A DNA stretch of 64,000 nucleotides from Ruminococcus flavefaciens (GCA_023667315.1 JAMPAI010000001.1:304820-368819), one strand, 5' to 3'. Shown: positions 1 to 10,600, counted from the stretch's first letter. The notes: generated by a model from the sequence alone, not told the origin. Program-made: numbers and translations.

Positions 1-84
1 TTATCAGGCTTCGCCCCCGGCATCTACCTGCTGTGGCTCTCCACTAAAGAAGGCCTCGCCACGGTAAAGATAACGGTGCGGTAA
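1..84 (+). CDS. C-terminal end of a T9SS cargo protein (partial)
   Basis: Only the last 27 codons and the TAA stop lie in the window; the gene begins before position 1. The visible peptide ends in GIYLLWLSTKEG followed by ATVKITVR. That is the usual end of a type A T9SS sorting domain: a G-(I/L)-Y strand, a short turn and a basic terminal strand. Such domains direct an exported protein through the outer membrane and are removed at the surface. The identity of the rest of the protein cannot be told. It converges on dnaK, with a strong palindrome between the two stop codons. Confidence 0.75.
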   Translation, partial: LSGFAPGIYLLWLSTKEGLATVKITVR

Positions 85-107
85 AAAGGTAATTCGATTA
101 GAATGCG

Positions 108-135
108 AAGGGGCGGGCCTGCAGGCCCGCCCCTT
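108..135. terminator. Bidirectional terminator, perfect 28-bp palindrome
   Basis: The 14-base arm AAGGGGCGGGCCTG is followed directly by its exact reverse complement, so there is no spacer. It sits between the convergent stops of the T9SS fragment (84) and dnaK (163), which suits a shared terminator. The U-tracts on either side are weak. Confidence 0.7.
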
Positions 136-162
136 ACTTTACACAATCAATCAGCTTTCCGA

Positions 163-2100
163 TTACTTCACTTCCTCGAACGGAACGTCGGTTACGTTGC
201 CGTTGTCGGAGGCGCCCTGCGCACCTGCACCGGGGTTGGCACCGGCGTTCGGGTCGAAGCCCGCGGCACCTTGCGCGCCCTGTGCGCCGGCGGCCTGCTG
301 CTGGGCCTGGTACATCTCTTGCGAGGCAGCCTGCCAGGCTTCGTTCAACTTGGCCGTGGCCGCGTCGATTTGTGCTAGATCCTTGCTTTCGAGGGCAGCC
401 TTGGTGTCTTTCAAGGCCGCTTCGATGGCCGAGCGTTTTTCGGCAGGAATCTTGTCGCCGTATTCCTTAAGCTGCTTTTCGGTCTGGAACACCATGGCAT
501 CCGCGCCGTTCACCTTGTCGGCCTGTTCCTTGGCCTTCATGTCGGCGTCGCGGTTGGCTTCCGCCTCGGCCTTCATCTTCTTGATCTCGTCTTCGCTCAA
601 TCCCGAAGAAGCCTCGATGCGGATCTGCTGCATCTTGCCCGTGCCCTTGTCTTTGGCCGAAACGTTGAGGATACCGTTGGCGTCGATATCGAACGTAACC
701 TCGATTTGCGGCACACCGCGCGGAGCGGCCGGAATGCCGTCCAAGTGGAAGCGGCCGATGCTCTTGTTCTGGTTCGCCATGGGGCGTTCCCCTTGCAGGA
801 TATGGATTTCCACCGAAGGCTGGTTGTCGGCGGCCGTGCTGAACACTTCGCTCTTGCGGGTGGGAATGGTGGTGTTCGACTCAATCAATTTGGTGAACAC
901 GCCGCCCAGGGTCTCGATACCCAACGAAAGCGGGGTAACGTCGAGCAGCAGCACGTCCTTCACTTCGCCCGTGAGCACACCGCCCTGAATCGCGGCGCCC
1001 ATGGCCACCACTTCGTCGGGGTTCACGCCCTTGGAAGGCACCTTGCCGAAGTAGTTCTGCACCATTTCCTGCACCTTGGGGATACGGGTGGAACCGCCCA
1101 CGAGAATCACCTCGTCGATTTGCGAAGGTTGCAGCCCCGCATCCGCCATCGCCTTCTTGCAAGGCTCGATGGTGCGCTGGATCAGGTCGTCGCAGATCTG
1201 TTCGAACTTGGCGCGGGTAAGCTGTTTCACCAAGTGCTTGGGCGTACCGTCGATGGCTGTGATGTACGGCAGGTTGATTTCGGCGGTGGTGGAGCTCGAA
1301 AGCTCGATCTTGGCCTTTTCGGCGGCTTCTTTCAGACGTTGCAGCGCCATCGGATCCTTGCGCAGGTCGGTGTTCTCTTCCTTTTGGAATTCGTCGGCCA
1401 GCCATTCGATGATGCGTTGGTCGAAGTCGTCCCCGCCAAGGTGGGTGTCCCCGTTGGTCGATTTAACCTCGAACACGCCGTCGCCCAGTTCCAGTACCGA
1501 GATATCGAAGGTACCGCCGCCGAGGTCGAACACGGCGATTTTCTTGTCGCTCTGCGATTTGTCCAGGCCGTAGGCCAAGGCTGCCGCCGTAGGTTCGTTG
1601 ATGATACGCTTTACGGTCAAACCGGCAATTTCACCGGCTTCTTTCGTGGCCTGACGCTGGGAGTCGCTGAAGTAGGCGGGCACGGTGATCACCGCTTCGG
1701 TAACGGTGGTGCCGAGGTAGTCTTCGGCGGTCTTCTTCATTTTCTGAAGCACGATGGCCGAGATTTCCTGAGGCGTGTAGGCACGGTCGCCGATCTTTAC
1801 GCGCGGCGTGTTGTTGTCGCCCTTTTCCACCTTATAGGGCACGCGGCCCACTTCGTTGCTCACCTGGTCGAAGGTTTCGCCCATAAAACGCTTGATGGAG
1901 TAAACGGTGCCTTGCGGATTGGTAACGGCCTGACGCTTGGCGGGGTCGCCCACCTTGCGTTCGCCGTTATCTACAAAGGCAACGATGGAAGGAGTTGTCC
2001 TATGACCTTCGCTGTTGGGTATAACAACGGCTTCGCTGCCTTCCATAACAGCTACGCAGGAGTTGGTCGTTCCCAGGTCGATACCGATTATCTTTCCCAT
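163..2100 (-). CDS. dnaK: Molecular chaperone DnaK (Hsp70)
   Basis: This is a complete Hsp70 of 645 residues. It hydrolyses ATP to drive binding and release of unfolded polypeptides in the cytoplasm, together with DnaJ and GrpE. The start [16 protein letters not shown] was chosen because it is the canonical DnaK N-terminus; the 14 in-frame codons upstream look like untranslated leader. The phosphate-binding motif [14 protein letters not shown] and the [10 protein letters not shown] motif mark the nucleotide-binding domain. The substrate-binding domain follows, and the C-terminal lid ends in a Gly/Ala-rich linker and the tail DVPFEEVK. No dnaJ or grpE lies next to it. No clear TAnnTTTG box was found upstream, so heat-shock control may use another sigma factor. 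Confidence 0.97.
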   Translation of the reverse strand: MGKIIGIDLGTTNSCVAVMEGSEAVVIPNSEGHRTTPSIVAFVDNGERKVGDPAKRQAVTNPQGTVYSIKRFMGETFDQVSNEVGRVPYKVEKGDNNTPRVKIGDRAYTPQEISAIVLQKMKKTAEDYLGTTVTEAVITVPAYFSDSQRQATKEAGEIAGLTVKRIINEPTAAALAYGLDKSQSDKKIAVFDLGGGTFDISVLELGDGVFEVKSTNGDTHLGGDDFDQRIIEWLADEFQKEENTDLRKDPMALQRLKEAAEKAKIELSSSTTAEINLPYITAIDGTPKHLVKQLTRAKFEQICDDLIQRTIEPCKKAMADAGLQPSQIDEVILVGGSTRIPKVQEMVQNYFGKVPSKGVNPDEVVAMGAAIQGGVLTGEVKDVLLLDVTPLSLGIETLGGVFTKLIESNTTIPTRKSEVFSTAADNQPSVEIHILQGERPMANQNKSIGRFHLDGIPAAPRGVPQIEVTFDIDANGILNVSAKDKGTGKMQQIRIEASSGLSEDEIKKMKAEAEANRDADMKAKEQADKVNGADAMVFQTEKQLKEYGDKIPAEKRSAIEAALKDTKAALESKDLAQIDAATAKLNEAWQAASQEMYQAQQQAAGAQGAQGAAGFDPNAGANPGAGAQGASDNGNVTDVPFEEVK

Positions 2101-2275
2101 GATTCTAAATTTTTTCTGTGTTAGACGGCTTTTGTTTTTCAAAAGCGCGATGCCTGTTACGGCAAAGTGCGTGCCATTCGGTTTGGCGTGTCAATATGGC
2201 AGGTTTTGGCCGCATCCGCTACGACAGAACGGCAAAATATGACAAAAAGAATGCCGTAAATTGCGGCGGATAGTG

Positions 2276-2283
2276 TAATTTCG
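2276..2283 (+). promoter_or_regulatory. Candidate -7 box of the dus gene
   Basis: TAATTTCG resembles the Bacteroidetes -7 element TAnnTTTG with one change. It ends 4 bases before the ATG, so transcription would begin at or very near the start codon. No matching TTTG was seen 19 bases upstream. Confidence 0.4.
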
Positions 2284-2287
2284 CCCA

Positions 2288-3247
2288 ATGGATCCGCTTT
2301 CGCACATCACATGGATTTTGGCGCCCATGGACGGGATTACCGACCGTTGCTACCGCAACGCATGGATGGAAGTGTTCGGCGCTTATTCGCGCATGCGCTG
2401 GGCGGTAAGTCCTTTCGTAACCTTGGTGCGCGGCGAGGCCGTAAAGCCCTCGCACCTGGTGGATCTGTGGCCGCAGCACAACCGCATGGAAATCGAGCCG
2501 CAGATTCTGGGCAACGAAACGGAGTTCTTTCCGCCTATGGCCAAGGCCCTGGAGGATATGGGCTATATTTCGGTAAACTGGAACTTGGGATGCCCCATGA
2601 AACGGGTCGCGCATAAAAGGCGCGGCAGCGGCCTGCTGCCGTATCCGCAGATGATAGACGCGTTCTTAGACAAGGCGTTTTCCACAGGCACGATAGGCAT
2701 TTCGGTAAAGATCCGTCTGGGCTATTACAAGAAAGAGGAAATCTATCCGGTAATGGAGGTCTTGAACCGTTACCCCCTGCGCTATGTGGCGGTGCATCCG
2801 CGTATCGGCACGCAACTGTACGGCGGACAGGTGGACTGGGATGCCTTGGAGGAAGCCCGCGCCCTTTGCCGCCACCCCTTGGTGCACAGCGGCGACATCG
2901 ATAGTGTAGGGCGTGCGGAAGCCTTCGCGCGGCGCTTTCCCGGCATAAGCCGCGTCATGATAGGGCGGGGCGTGATCGCCGACCCTTTCTTGCCCTGCCG
3001 TCTGTGCGGGGAAAGGTTTTCCGAAGAAAGCCAGCGAAGTCTGTTTGCCGGTTTCGTGGCCGCCCTGTTGCGCCATTACACGGAGTCGGATTATCCCGAA
3101 AGCACGGTGCTGCAACGGCAAAAGATGTTCTGGAGCCGTTTTTCGGGTGCATTCGTGCCGCAGGAAGGCTTCGACACCGTAAAACGCACCGAAAGCCTGG
3201 CGCAGTACAGGCAGGCCTGCAAGAAACTATTCGATAAAGATTTTTAA
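2288..3247 (+). CDS. tRNA-dihydrouridine synthase family protein
   Basis: The 319-residue protein belongs to the flavin-dependent Dus family, which reduces uridines in the tRNA D-loop to dihydrouridine using FMN and NADPH. The N-terminus has the LAPMDGITD motif typical of the FMN-binding TIM barrel. NWNLGCPMKRV carries the probable catalytic Cys at residue 102, followed by the RRGSGLL loop. The SVKIRLGY motif, near residue 148, supplies the usual Lys. VMIGRGVIADPFL is the phosphate-binding segment. Which uridines it modifies cannot be told. The DEDDh exonuclease starts 16 bases downstream on the same strand, so the two are probably co-transcribed. The start follows a candidate promoter by only 4 bases. 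Confidence 0.9.
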   Translation: MDPLSHITWILAPMDGITDRCYRNAWMEVFGAYSRMRWAVSPFVTLVRGEAVKPSHLVDLWPQHNRMEIEPQILGNETEFFPPMAKALEDMGYISVNWNLGCPMKRVAHKRRGSGLLPYPQMIDAFLDKAFSTGTIGISVKIRLGYYKKEEIYPVMEVLNRYPLRYVAVHPRIGTQLYGGQVDWDALEEARALCRHPLVHSGDIDSVGRAEAFARRFPGISRVMIGRGVIADPFLPCRLCGERFSEESQRSLFAGFVAALLRHYTESDYPESTVLQRQKMFWSRFSGAFVPQEGFDTVKRTESLAQYRQACKKLFDKDF

Positions 3248-3263
3248 AAGGAGATAAGCAATT

Positions 3264-4085
3264 ATGGAAACCACCGAATTTAAACTGAACCTTAACAAAC
3301 CCCTGTGCGTGTTCGATTTGGAAACCACCGGCCTGCATATCGGGCTCGACCGCATCATAGAGATAGGCATCGTAAAGGTCTTTCCCAACGGCCATACCGA
3401 AGAACTGGTGCAGCGCGTGAACCCCGAGATGCCCATTCCGCCCGAATCCTCGGCCGTGCATCATATCTACGATGCCGATGTGGCGCTGGAACCCACCTTC
3501 AAGGCCCTGGCGCCCAAACTCGCGCAGTTTATCGGCAACAGCGACCTGGCGGGCTTCAATTCCAATAAGTTCGACATTCCCGTGTTGGTGGAGGAATTCC
3601 TGCGGGTGGGGGTCGATTTCGACATGAAGAACCGCCGCTGCATCGACGTGCAGAACATCTACCACAAGATGGAGCCGCGCACGCTCTCGGCGGCCGTACG
3701 GCATTACCTGAACCGCGAGCTGGCCGACGCCCACGCGGCCATCGCCGATACCCGCGCCACCTTCGAGGTGCTCAAGGCGCAGGTTCAGCGCTACGAAAAT
3801 GTGGAATTTACCGATAAGAACGGCTCGACTTCCTGCCCGGTGCAGAACAGCGTGGCGGCCTTGGCCGATTTCTCCACGCAGCACAGGAGCGCCGACCTGG
3901 CGGGCTTTATCCAATACGACAAAGACGGTGCGGAAGTGTTCGGTTTCGGCAAGCACAAGGGCAAAAAAGTAGGGGAAGTCTTCCGTGATGAACCCTCGTA
4001 TTACGATTGGGTTCAAAAGGCCGACTTCCCCCTCTATACCAAGAAGGTACTTACCGAAATAAGGCTCCGGTCTATTAAAGCTTGA
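3264..4085 (+). CDS. DEDDh-family 3'-5' exonuclease (DnaQ/ExoX-like)
   Basis: The 273-residue protein is a member of the DnaQ-like exonuclease superfamily. The four metal-binding acidic residues are visible: D18 and E20 in VFDLETTGL, D104 in GFNSNKFDIP, and D162 with general base H157 in DAHAAIADTRAT. A short C-terminal module, roughly residues 220-265, with FGFGKHKGKKVGEV and DWVQKADFP, matches the tail found in ExoX-like proteins. It lacks a polymerase or GIY-YIG domain, so a free-standing exonuclease in repair or nucleic-acid turnover is more likely than the replicative proofreading subunit. Its 3' end overlaps the convergent protease gene by 11 bases. Confidence 0.88.
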   Translation: METTEFKLNLNKPLCVFDLETTGLHIGLDRIIEIGIVKVFPNGHTEELVQRVNPEMPIPPESSAVHHIYDADVALEPTFKALAPKLAQFIGNSDLAGFNSNKFDIPVLVEEFLRVGVDFDMKNRRCIDVQNIYHKMEPRTLSAAVRHYLNRELADAHAAIADTRATFEVLKAQVQRYENVEFTDKNGSTSCPVQNSVAALADFSTQHRSADLAGFIQYDKDGAEVFGFGKHKGKKVGEVFRDEPSYYDWVQKADFPLYTKKVLTEIRLRSIKA

Positions 4086-6246
4086 CGAACTTCTGCTGCA
4101 AGGTTCCGTTCTGGGTCTTCAGCATCACGATGTAGGTTCCGTTTTCGAGGTTCTGTACATCGAGCGTGTATTCCATGGCGTTCACCTTGTCGATCTGCCT
4201 GAGCGTGCGGCCCTGCAGGTCAACCACCGTAATGCGTTCGATAAGGGCGGGGCTGCCGATCTTGACGTTGTCGCGGGCGGGGTTGGGCGTAAGGCTGAAC
4301 GTCTGTTCGCCTTCCTGTTCGTTGGCCACGTCTTTTTCAAAGTAAGCGACGTAGGTTTCCTTTGAGTTTACCCGGAAGGTATAGGATGCGCGAGTCGATA
4401 CGGGGTTGCTGCTTCCTATGCGACCCCATTCAACAAAATGGTATCCTTCGTTGGGTGTGGCGACAAGAGTGGCAGTGGAACTGTTGGCGTATTTGCCGAT
4501 GCCGGTTACAGTTCCACCTTCTTTAGGTCTGATCAAAACGGAAATCTGATACATTTCGGGCGAAATGTAACGTGTTTCTTTACGGGTGGATACTACGTTG
4601 TTTTCATATACGGCGCTAACCAGGAAAACGTTCTGTCCGGCGGGAGCGGGGAAATATTTGTAGGTGGTGTCGGAAGTACAGGTGTCGAGCATCACGCCAT
4701 TACAGTACACGTTGTAACCCAAAACTTTATCGGAACTCTTGGGGTGGTTCCACTTAAACCAAACGGTATCGGCAATACCTTTTTCGATAGCCAGATTTTC
4801 GACGGGTGCACCGAATTTAGTGGTGGAAATGGCTTTGATGGCGGCTTCGGCATCGATGATACCGGCCAAAGGCGTAAAGCGGCCGTTGATGGGGTGTGAT
4901 GTGTTCTGCAGGATATCTTTGATTTGTGCGGGAGTGAGCGTAGAGTCTTTCGAAAGCATCAATGCGCACAGGGAGGCTACCAAAGGAGTGGCCATTGAGG
5001 TTCCCGACATTTCATCGTAATACTCATCGTTGAGTGCGGTAACGTTGCTGTACAGACGGAGGCTTTGGCTTTTGCAGAAGGTGGTACTTACCACGCCTAC
5101 GCCACCGTGAGCCGGAAGTGCCGAACCGCCTGGAGCCAAAATATCCACCCAATTGCCGTAATTGGAAAACGAAGATTTAGCCTTGTTTTCATCTACCGAA
5201 CCTACGGTAATCACATAGATGGAGCTGGCAGGTTCCCCTTTGTCACTAATGTTGTCGTTACCGGCGGCTGCCACGATGGTAATGCCTTTGTCGTAACATT
5301 CTTTCAATATGGAATTACCGACATCGGAACCCCCGGAGGTGCTACCCCAGGAGCAGCTTATAACCTTTGCACCGGCATCTTGGGCCGCCCAACGGATGCC
5401 TTCATAACCGGCCACTACGGAACCGGGCCATTGGGCGGTAGTGGCTCTTACGCCCAAAAGGGTTACGCCGGAAGCCAAAGACGCCATACCGATTTCATTG
5501 TCGTTGATGGCACCTACCACACCTGCGCAGTGCGTACCGTGCGACCATGTATAGACAGGGCAGGGATCTCCTCCGCTGGCCGGCGGATAGAGGGTCGTGC
5601 ATTGGGCATCCTGATTGACAGAAGAAACGGGTGCAGAACTTCCGACAGTCATGGTACAGGCGTTGTACTGATATTTTGAGGGAATCTTCAAATCGGGGTG
5701 CTCGCCCCAAACGGCACCGTCCACTACGGCCACCTTGATGTTGGAATCGCCTTTTTGCAGTGCCCATGCACCTTCGGCGTTAATCATCTTGAGGTACCAG
5801 AGAAGATCTTTGCCGTCAACTTCGGAGGTGTAGAAAGGGTCATTGGGAACGGATTGGGCGGGTTCGGCGGCAAGAAGTTTGAAGATAGGAACACGTTCCA
5901 CCAATTCCACGTTGGGATCGCTTTCCAGCATACGGATCACTTTGTTGATGTTAACCGTGCTGTCGAACTGGATTTTGAACGTTCTGTCCAAAAATTCGTT
6001 ATCAAACAAGCTCATCGAACTGGCTTCGCGGTGAAAACCGTTGTTGGCCATTTTTTTGTCCGAAATTTTAAGTTGAAGATATTCAATGGGTACGATGTCC
6101 CGTTGAAACTTCTTGGCACTGATGGAGGAAGTTTCCTTAAACTTTACGTACAGTGCGTTGTCTAGATACTCCTGGGCAAACAGGGCGGCGGAAGACAAGA
6201 TTCCGAAGCCCAGCACCGAGAGTACGATTCTCTTTAAAAAATTCAT
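4075..6246 (-). CDS. Secreted subtilisin-like (S8) protease with T9SS sorting domain
   Basis: The 723-residue precursor has an N-terminal signal peptide (charged MNFLKR, hydrophobic core, cut near ALFAQ). I chose this Met because it places the signal peptide first. The catalytic triad is complete: D176 in VAVVDGAVWG, H236 in SHGTHCAGV and S417 in SGTSMATP, with oxyanion N330 in AAAGNDN. After the catalytic domain come a fibronectin-III-like segment (about residues 500-560), an InlB-B-like repeat (GGTVTGIGKY through HFVEWG) and a type A T9SS domain beginning LTPNPARDNV and ending QQKFVKL. It is therefore probably displayed on or released from the outer membrane. It lies 36 bases downstream of sufS on the same strand, an odd functional pairing that may be simple read-through. 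Confidence 0.93.
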   Translation of the reverse strand: MNFLKRIVLSVLGFGILSSAALFAQEYLDNALYVKFKETSSISAKKFQRDIVPIEYLQLKISDKKMANNGFHREASSMSLFDNEFLDRTFKIQFDSTVNINKVIRMLESDPNVELVERVPIFKLLAAEPAQSVPNDPFYTSEVDGKDLLWYLKMINAEGAWALQKGDSNIKVAVVDGAVWGEHPDLKIPSKYQYNACTMTVGSSAPVSSVNQDAQCTTLYPPASGGDPCPVYTWSHGTHCAGVVGAINDNEIGMASLASGVTLLGVRATTAQWPGSVVAGYEGIRWAAQDAGAKVISCSWGSTSGGSDVGNSILKECYDKGITIVAAAGNDNISDKGEPASSIYVITVGSVDENKAKSSFSNYGNWVDILAPGGSALPAHGGVGVVSTTFCKSQSLRLYSNVTALNDEYYDEMSGTSMATPLVASLCALMLSKDSTLTPAQIKDILQNTSHPINGRFTPLAGIIDAEAAIKAISTTKFGAPVENLAIEKGIADTVWFKWNHPKSSDKVLGYNVYCNGVMLDTCTSDTTYKYFPAPAGQNVFLVSAVYENNVVSTRKETRYISPEMYQISVLIRPKEGGTVTGIGKYANSSTATLVATPNEGYHFVEWGRIGSSNPVSTRASYTFRVNSKETYVAYFEKDVANEQEGEQTFSLTPNPARDNVKIGSPALIERITVVDLQGRTLRQIDKVNAMEYTLDVQNLENGTYIVMLKTQNGTLQQKFVKL

Positions 6247-6282
6247 GGGTCTATTGTGTATTAAAGGTTTTACAATCAAATT

Positions 6283-7497
6283 CTATCTAAGCATTTCGGC
6301 TGCTTTCCTTATGCCGGAGAGCAGTTTCTCCACTTCTTCTTCGGTGTTGTAGAGGGCAAAGCTGGCGCGGATGCAGCCCGGAATGCCGAAGTGTTTCATC
6401 AGCGGCTGGGCGCAGTGGTGGCCGGTTCTCACGGCAACGCCCAACTGGTCGAGGATAACGCCGGCATCGTAGTGGTACGCCCCGTCTATGTTGAACGAAA
6501 CCACGCCCGAGTGGCCTTCGTCCTTGCCGTAGATCCGTACGCCCTCGATATGGTGCAGGCCGTCGATGGCCAGGCGGGTCAGTCCGGTTTCGTGTTTGCG
6601 TAAGGCATCGAAACCTATTCCCTGCACGAACTCTATCGCGTTCTTAAGCGTGATGGCTTCGGCGATGGGAGGCGTTCCGGCCTCGAACTTAAAGGGCAGG
6701 GCGGCGAAGGAGGTCTGTTGGAAATCCACTTCCTCGATCATTTCCCCGCCGAACTGGTAGGGCGGCAGCTTTTCCAGCCATTCAGTCTTGCCGTACAGCA
6801 CGCCGATGCCGGTGGAACCGTACATCTTGTGCGCCGACCAGCAGTAAAAATCGCAGTCCAAGTCAATTACATCCACCGGACAATGCGCGATACCCTGCGC
6901 CCCGTCCACGAGCACGGCCGCACCCTGGGCGTGCGCCATCGCGCACATCCGTTTAACCGGATTTTCCAGACCGAGCACGTTCGAGATATGCGGAAAGGCC
7001 ACGAGTTTGGGCTTCAAGGCCAGTTTCTGTTCAAAGAGGTTCAAATCCAAGGTGCCGTCTTCCTGCACCGGCATGATGTCGAATACCGCCCCGTTCTGCA
7101 GGCAGGCCTGCTGCCAGGGCACGAAATCGGAGTGATGGTCGGCCACCGTTACCAGCACCCGGTCGCCTTTTTTCAGCAAGGCGTGCGAGAATCCGTTCGC
7201 CACCAGGTTGATGGCCTCGGTGGTTCCCTTGGTGAAGATGATTTCCTCGTGACGGGCGGCGTTCATGAACCGGCGCACGCATTCGCGGCTTTCCTCGAAG
7301 GCGTCGGTGGCTTTTTGGCTCAGGTGATGGACACCCCGGTGGATATTGCTGTTGAGGGTGTGGTAATAGTGCAGCAGGGCATCCGTTACCACGCGCGGTT
7401 TCTGCGTGGTGGCGGCGTTGTCCAGGTAAACCAGCGGGCTGCCGTTGATTTTCTGCTCCAACAAGGGAAATTCTTTCCGTATGCTTGGTACGTCCAT
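6283..7497 (-). CDS. sufS: Cysteine desulfurase, SufS type
   Basis: The 404-residue PLP enzyme takes sulfur from cysteine as a persulfide for iron-sulfur cluster assembly. The start MDVPSIRKEFPLL is the family's normal N-terminus; the long upstream in-frame extension overlaps the divergent gene and is unlikely to be translated. Visible features are the LDNAATTQKP motif, the PLP-binding Lys K224 in CWSAHKMYGSTG, the VDGAQG motif that stacks on PLP, and the persulfide Cys C362 in RTGHHCAQPLM. That short loop is of the SufS group rather than the IscS group. No sufBCD genes adjoin it. CsdA-type function is possible. It is divergent from the DUF2723 pair. Confidence 0.9.
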   Translation of the reverse strand: MDVPSIRKEFPLLEQKINGSPLVYLDNAATTQKPRVVTDALLHYYHTLNSNIHRGVHHLSQKATDAFEESRECVRRFMNAARHEEIIFTKGTTEAINLVANGFSHALLKKGDRVLVTVADHHSDFVPWQQACLQNGAVFDIMPVQEDGTLDLNLFEQKLALKPKLVAFPHISNVLGLENPVKRMCAMAHAQGAAVLVDGAQGIAHCPVDVIDLDCDFYCWSAHKMYGSTGIGVLYGKTEWLEKLPPYQFGGEMIEEVDFQQTSFAALPFKFEAGTPPIAEAITLKNAIEFVQGIGFDALRKHETGLTRLAIDGLHHIEGVRIYGKDEGHSGVVSFNIDGAYHYDAGVILDQLGVAVRTGHHCAQPLMKHFGIPGCIRASFALYNTEEEVEKLLSGIRKAAEMLR

Positions 7498-7550
7498 TTC
7501 TTTAGGGTCTGAACCGGGCTTCCCGTTCGGGTGCGCCGGTTGAGCGGCTG

Positions 7551-7558
7551 CGAATATA
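7551..7558 (-). promoter_or_regulatory. Candidate -7 box of sufS
   Basis: On the minus strand this reads TATATTCG, a TAnnTTYG-type box. It lies 53 bases upstream of the sufS start and 13 bases from the divergent TAACTTTG box of the DUF2723 gene. Confidence 0.4.
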
Positions 7559-7571
7559 AGAAGAAAATGGT

Positions 7572-7579
7572 TAACTTTG
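7572..7579 (+). promoter_or_regulatory. -7 box of the tandem DUF2723 block
   Basis: TAACTTTG is an exact match to the Bacteroidetes -7 consensus TAnnTTTG, 26 bases before the chosen ATG at 7606. This supports that start over the in-frame upstream codon at 7531, which would lie ahead of the transcript. A clear TTTG at the -33 position is not present. Confidence 0.55.
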
Positions 7580-7605
7580 CTCCTTTTCGAAAATTGCCGC
7601 GAGAT

Positions 7606-10600
7606 ATGCGTACGTACAAGTTTTGGAACAACCTGATCGGATGGTTGGTGTGGGCGGTGGCCACAGCCGTTTTTGTGGGAACCGCCGAAAGGGCAGGCAG
7701 TTGGTGGGACTGCGGGGAATATATCTCCACCGCCAGCAAACTTATGGTGGGGCACCCTCCCGGAGCGCCCACCTTTCAGCTCATAGGCTGTCTGTTCGGC
7801 CTGTTGGCTTTCGGCGACCCCGCCAGGATAGGCTTCATGGTCAACGTGATGTCGGCGCTCTGCAGCAGTTTCACGATTCTTTTCCTGTTCTGGTCCATCA
7901 CCATGCTGGGCCGCAAATTAGTGTATTCCTTCTCGTTTTCCGTGAAAAAACAGGGCAGCCGCCGTATGGAAAAAAGCGCCGGCGCGCCGGAATATTCCGC
8001 CTGGCAGCCCGACCTGCCGCAACGCATCCTTATTTTCGCCGCCGGCATCGTGGGCGCCTTGGCCTACACTTTCAGCGATTCGTTCTGGTTCAGCGCCGTG
8101 GAAGGCGAAGTCTATGCCATGTCTTCGTTCTTTACCGCCGTCACCTTCTGGGCGATCCTCAAGTGGGAAGCCGTGGCCGACCAGCCACACAACCTGCGTT
8201 GGCTGGTGCTTATCGCCTTTATGATAGGCCTGGCCATCGGGGTTCACCTGTTGAACCTGCTGGTGATTCCCGCCATCGTGTTCGTGGTGTACTACAAGAA
8301 GTTCAAGCCCACCAGGAAACGTTTCTGGATCTCGCTGCTGCTTTCGTTCGTGCTGTTGGGCCTCACCCTTTGGGTCATCATTCCCTGGACGGTGAAACTG
8401 GCCGGCTATTTCGAGCTTTTCTTCGTAAACACCCTGCATCTTCCCTTTAACTTCGGCACAATATTCTTTTTCGTGCTGCTTATCGCGGGCCTGGTCTATG
8501 GGCTTTGGTATGCTTACAAAAAGCAGCGGGTGGTATTGCATACGGCTTTCCTGTGCCTGTGTTTCCTGCTTATCGGCTATTCCACCTTCCTTATCCTGGT
8601 AATCCGCGCCAACGCCAACGTGCCCCTCAACCAGGGCGAGGTAAAGACGGCCATCAGCCTGCTTTCCTATCTGAACCGCGACCAATACGGCTCGGTTCCC
8701 CTGGTCTATGGCCAGTTTTACAACGCCAGACTCACCGCGGTCGAATCGGCCAATCCACAGTACGTGCGCGACGACAGCACCGGCCGCTACGAACAGGCGG
8801 GCTATTCGTCCCAGAAACTCACCTACGATGCCGAACACTGCGGCCTGTTGCCCCGCATCCACTCCAATATGGAAAGCGGCGGCCGGCCCTGCGTCACCTA
8901 CAACAAGATATGGAGCGGACACAGCGGCGACAAGCGTCCTACCTTGGGGCAGAACCTACGCTTTCTGTGGAAGTACCAGATGGGCTGGATGTACGGCCGT
9001 TACTTTATGTGGAACTTCGTGGGACGTCAGAACGACATCATGGGGCGCGGCTTCAATCCCGACGGCTCGGTGGATGTGCTGCACGGCAACTGGATCAGCG
9101 GCATCAAGTTCATCGACGAGATGCGGCTCGGCCCCCAGGACGACCTTCCGCGCCACCTGGCCGAGAATCCCGCCCGCAACACCTTCTTCTTCCTGCCCTT
9201 GATTCTGGGTCTGATCGGTCTGTACTTCCAATACCGCTACGCACCCAAAGACACCTTCGTGGTGTTCCTGCTGTTCTTCATGACTGGTCTGGCCATTATC
9301 CTGTACCTGAACCAGCCCAGTACCGAACCCCGCGAGCGTGATTACGCCGTGGTGGGTTCTTTCTACGCCTTCGCCATCTGGATCGGTCTTGGCGTGGCGG
9401 GCATCGGTCAGGCCTGCAGGCGTGTTCTGGCCAATAAGGGCAAGGTGATGCAGGGCGCGGCCTATGCCGCCATCGGTGTGGTCTGCCTCTTTGCCGTTCC
9501 CGTGCTCATGGGGCAGCAGGGCTGGGACGACCACGACCGCTCGCACCGTACCTCCGCCCGCGACTTCGGCCGCAATATGATGCTTTCCTGTCCGCCCAAC
9601 GCGGTGCTGGTGTCCGACGGCGACAACGACACCTATCCCATGTGGTATTGCCAGCATGTGGAAGGCATACGACCCGACGTGCGTCTGATAAACAGCATCC
9701 TGGCCAACAGTTCGTGGCTTATCCAGCCGCTCTACCGCAAGGTATATGAATCCGGCCCGTTCAGGTTTACGCTCGACGCCAAGAACTACGGCGGCGGCAA
9801 GAACGAGGGCGTGTATATCGAGAACAAGATTCCGCAGGCCGTCGAGCTGCAGCAGCTGCTGGGCTTCGTGAATTCCGACAATCCCTCCACCAAGCTGATG
9901 GATCAGTCGGGCGAGAGGATTTCCTACCTGCCCTCGTCTTCGGTAAAGATGACCATCGACAAGGACAGGATGCGCCGGGGCGCTGCCTTTACCGAAGAAG
10001 AGATAAACCGTATGCCCGAACAGCTTTCGTGGAAACTGAACGGACGGAATATCAACAAGTCGCAATTGGTGATGCTCGACATTATCGCCAACAACCTCGA
10101 AGACCGTCCCATCTGCTTCGTAAGCCCCTACGTGCATCAGGATTACCTGCCCGCCCTGGCGCAGTCGCAGATGGAAGGCATGATATACCGTTTCGTGCCT
10201 TTCCGCAACGACAACCGCACGGCTCTGGATTCGCGCACCAACGGCATGAACACCGGCAAGACCTACGACCTGCTCGTGAACCAGTTCGACTGGGGCGAGA
10301 TAAACACCGGCAAGTCGAAACTGGATCCGGAAACCCGTTCGTGGACCGAACAGGCGCGCCACCAGTACGCCACGCTGGCCATGGCGCTGATTGCCGAACG
10401 CAAGACCGACTCGGCGGTAAAGGCCTTGGACAAGGGCTTGTTCTTCTTTCCCGACGAGGTGTTCGCCTATAACCGCAACATCCTGATCTATGCGCAGGCC
10501 TATGCCTTGTGCGGCGAGAAGGAAAAGGCTCTGGACATCCTGCAACGCGTGGCCGACACCTACGGGCATAACCTGCGCTACTACCTGAACTTCCCCGCCA

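Noticed and set aside
706-2124. A 472-codon open frame antisense to dnaK
   Set aside because: The dnaK frame is certain over the same bases; the antisense product shows no known motif or signal.
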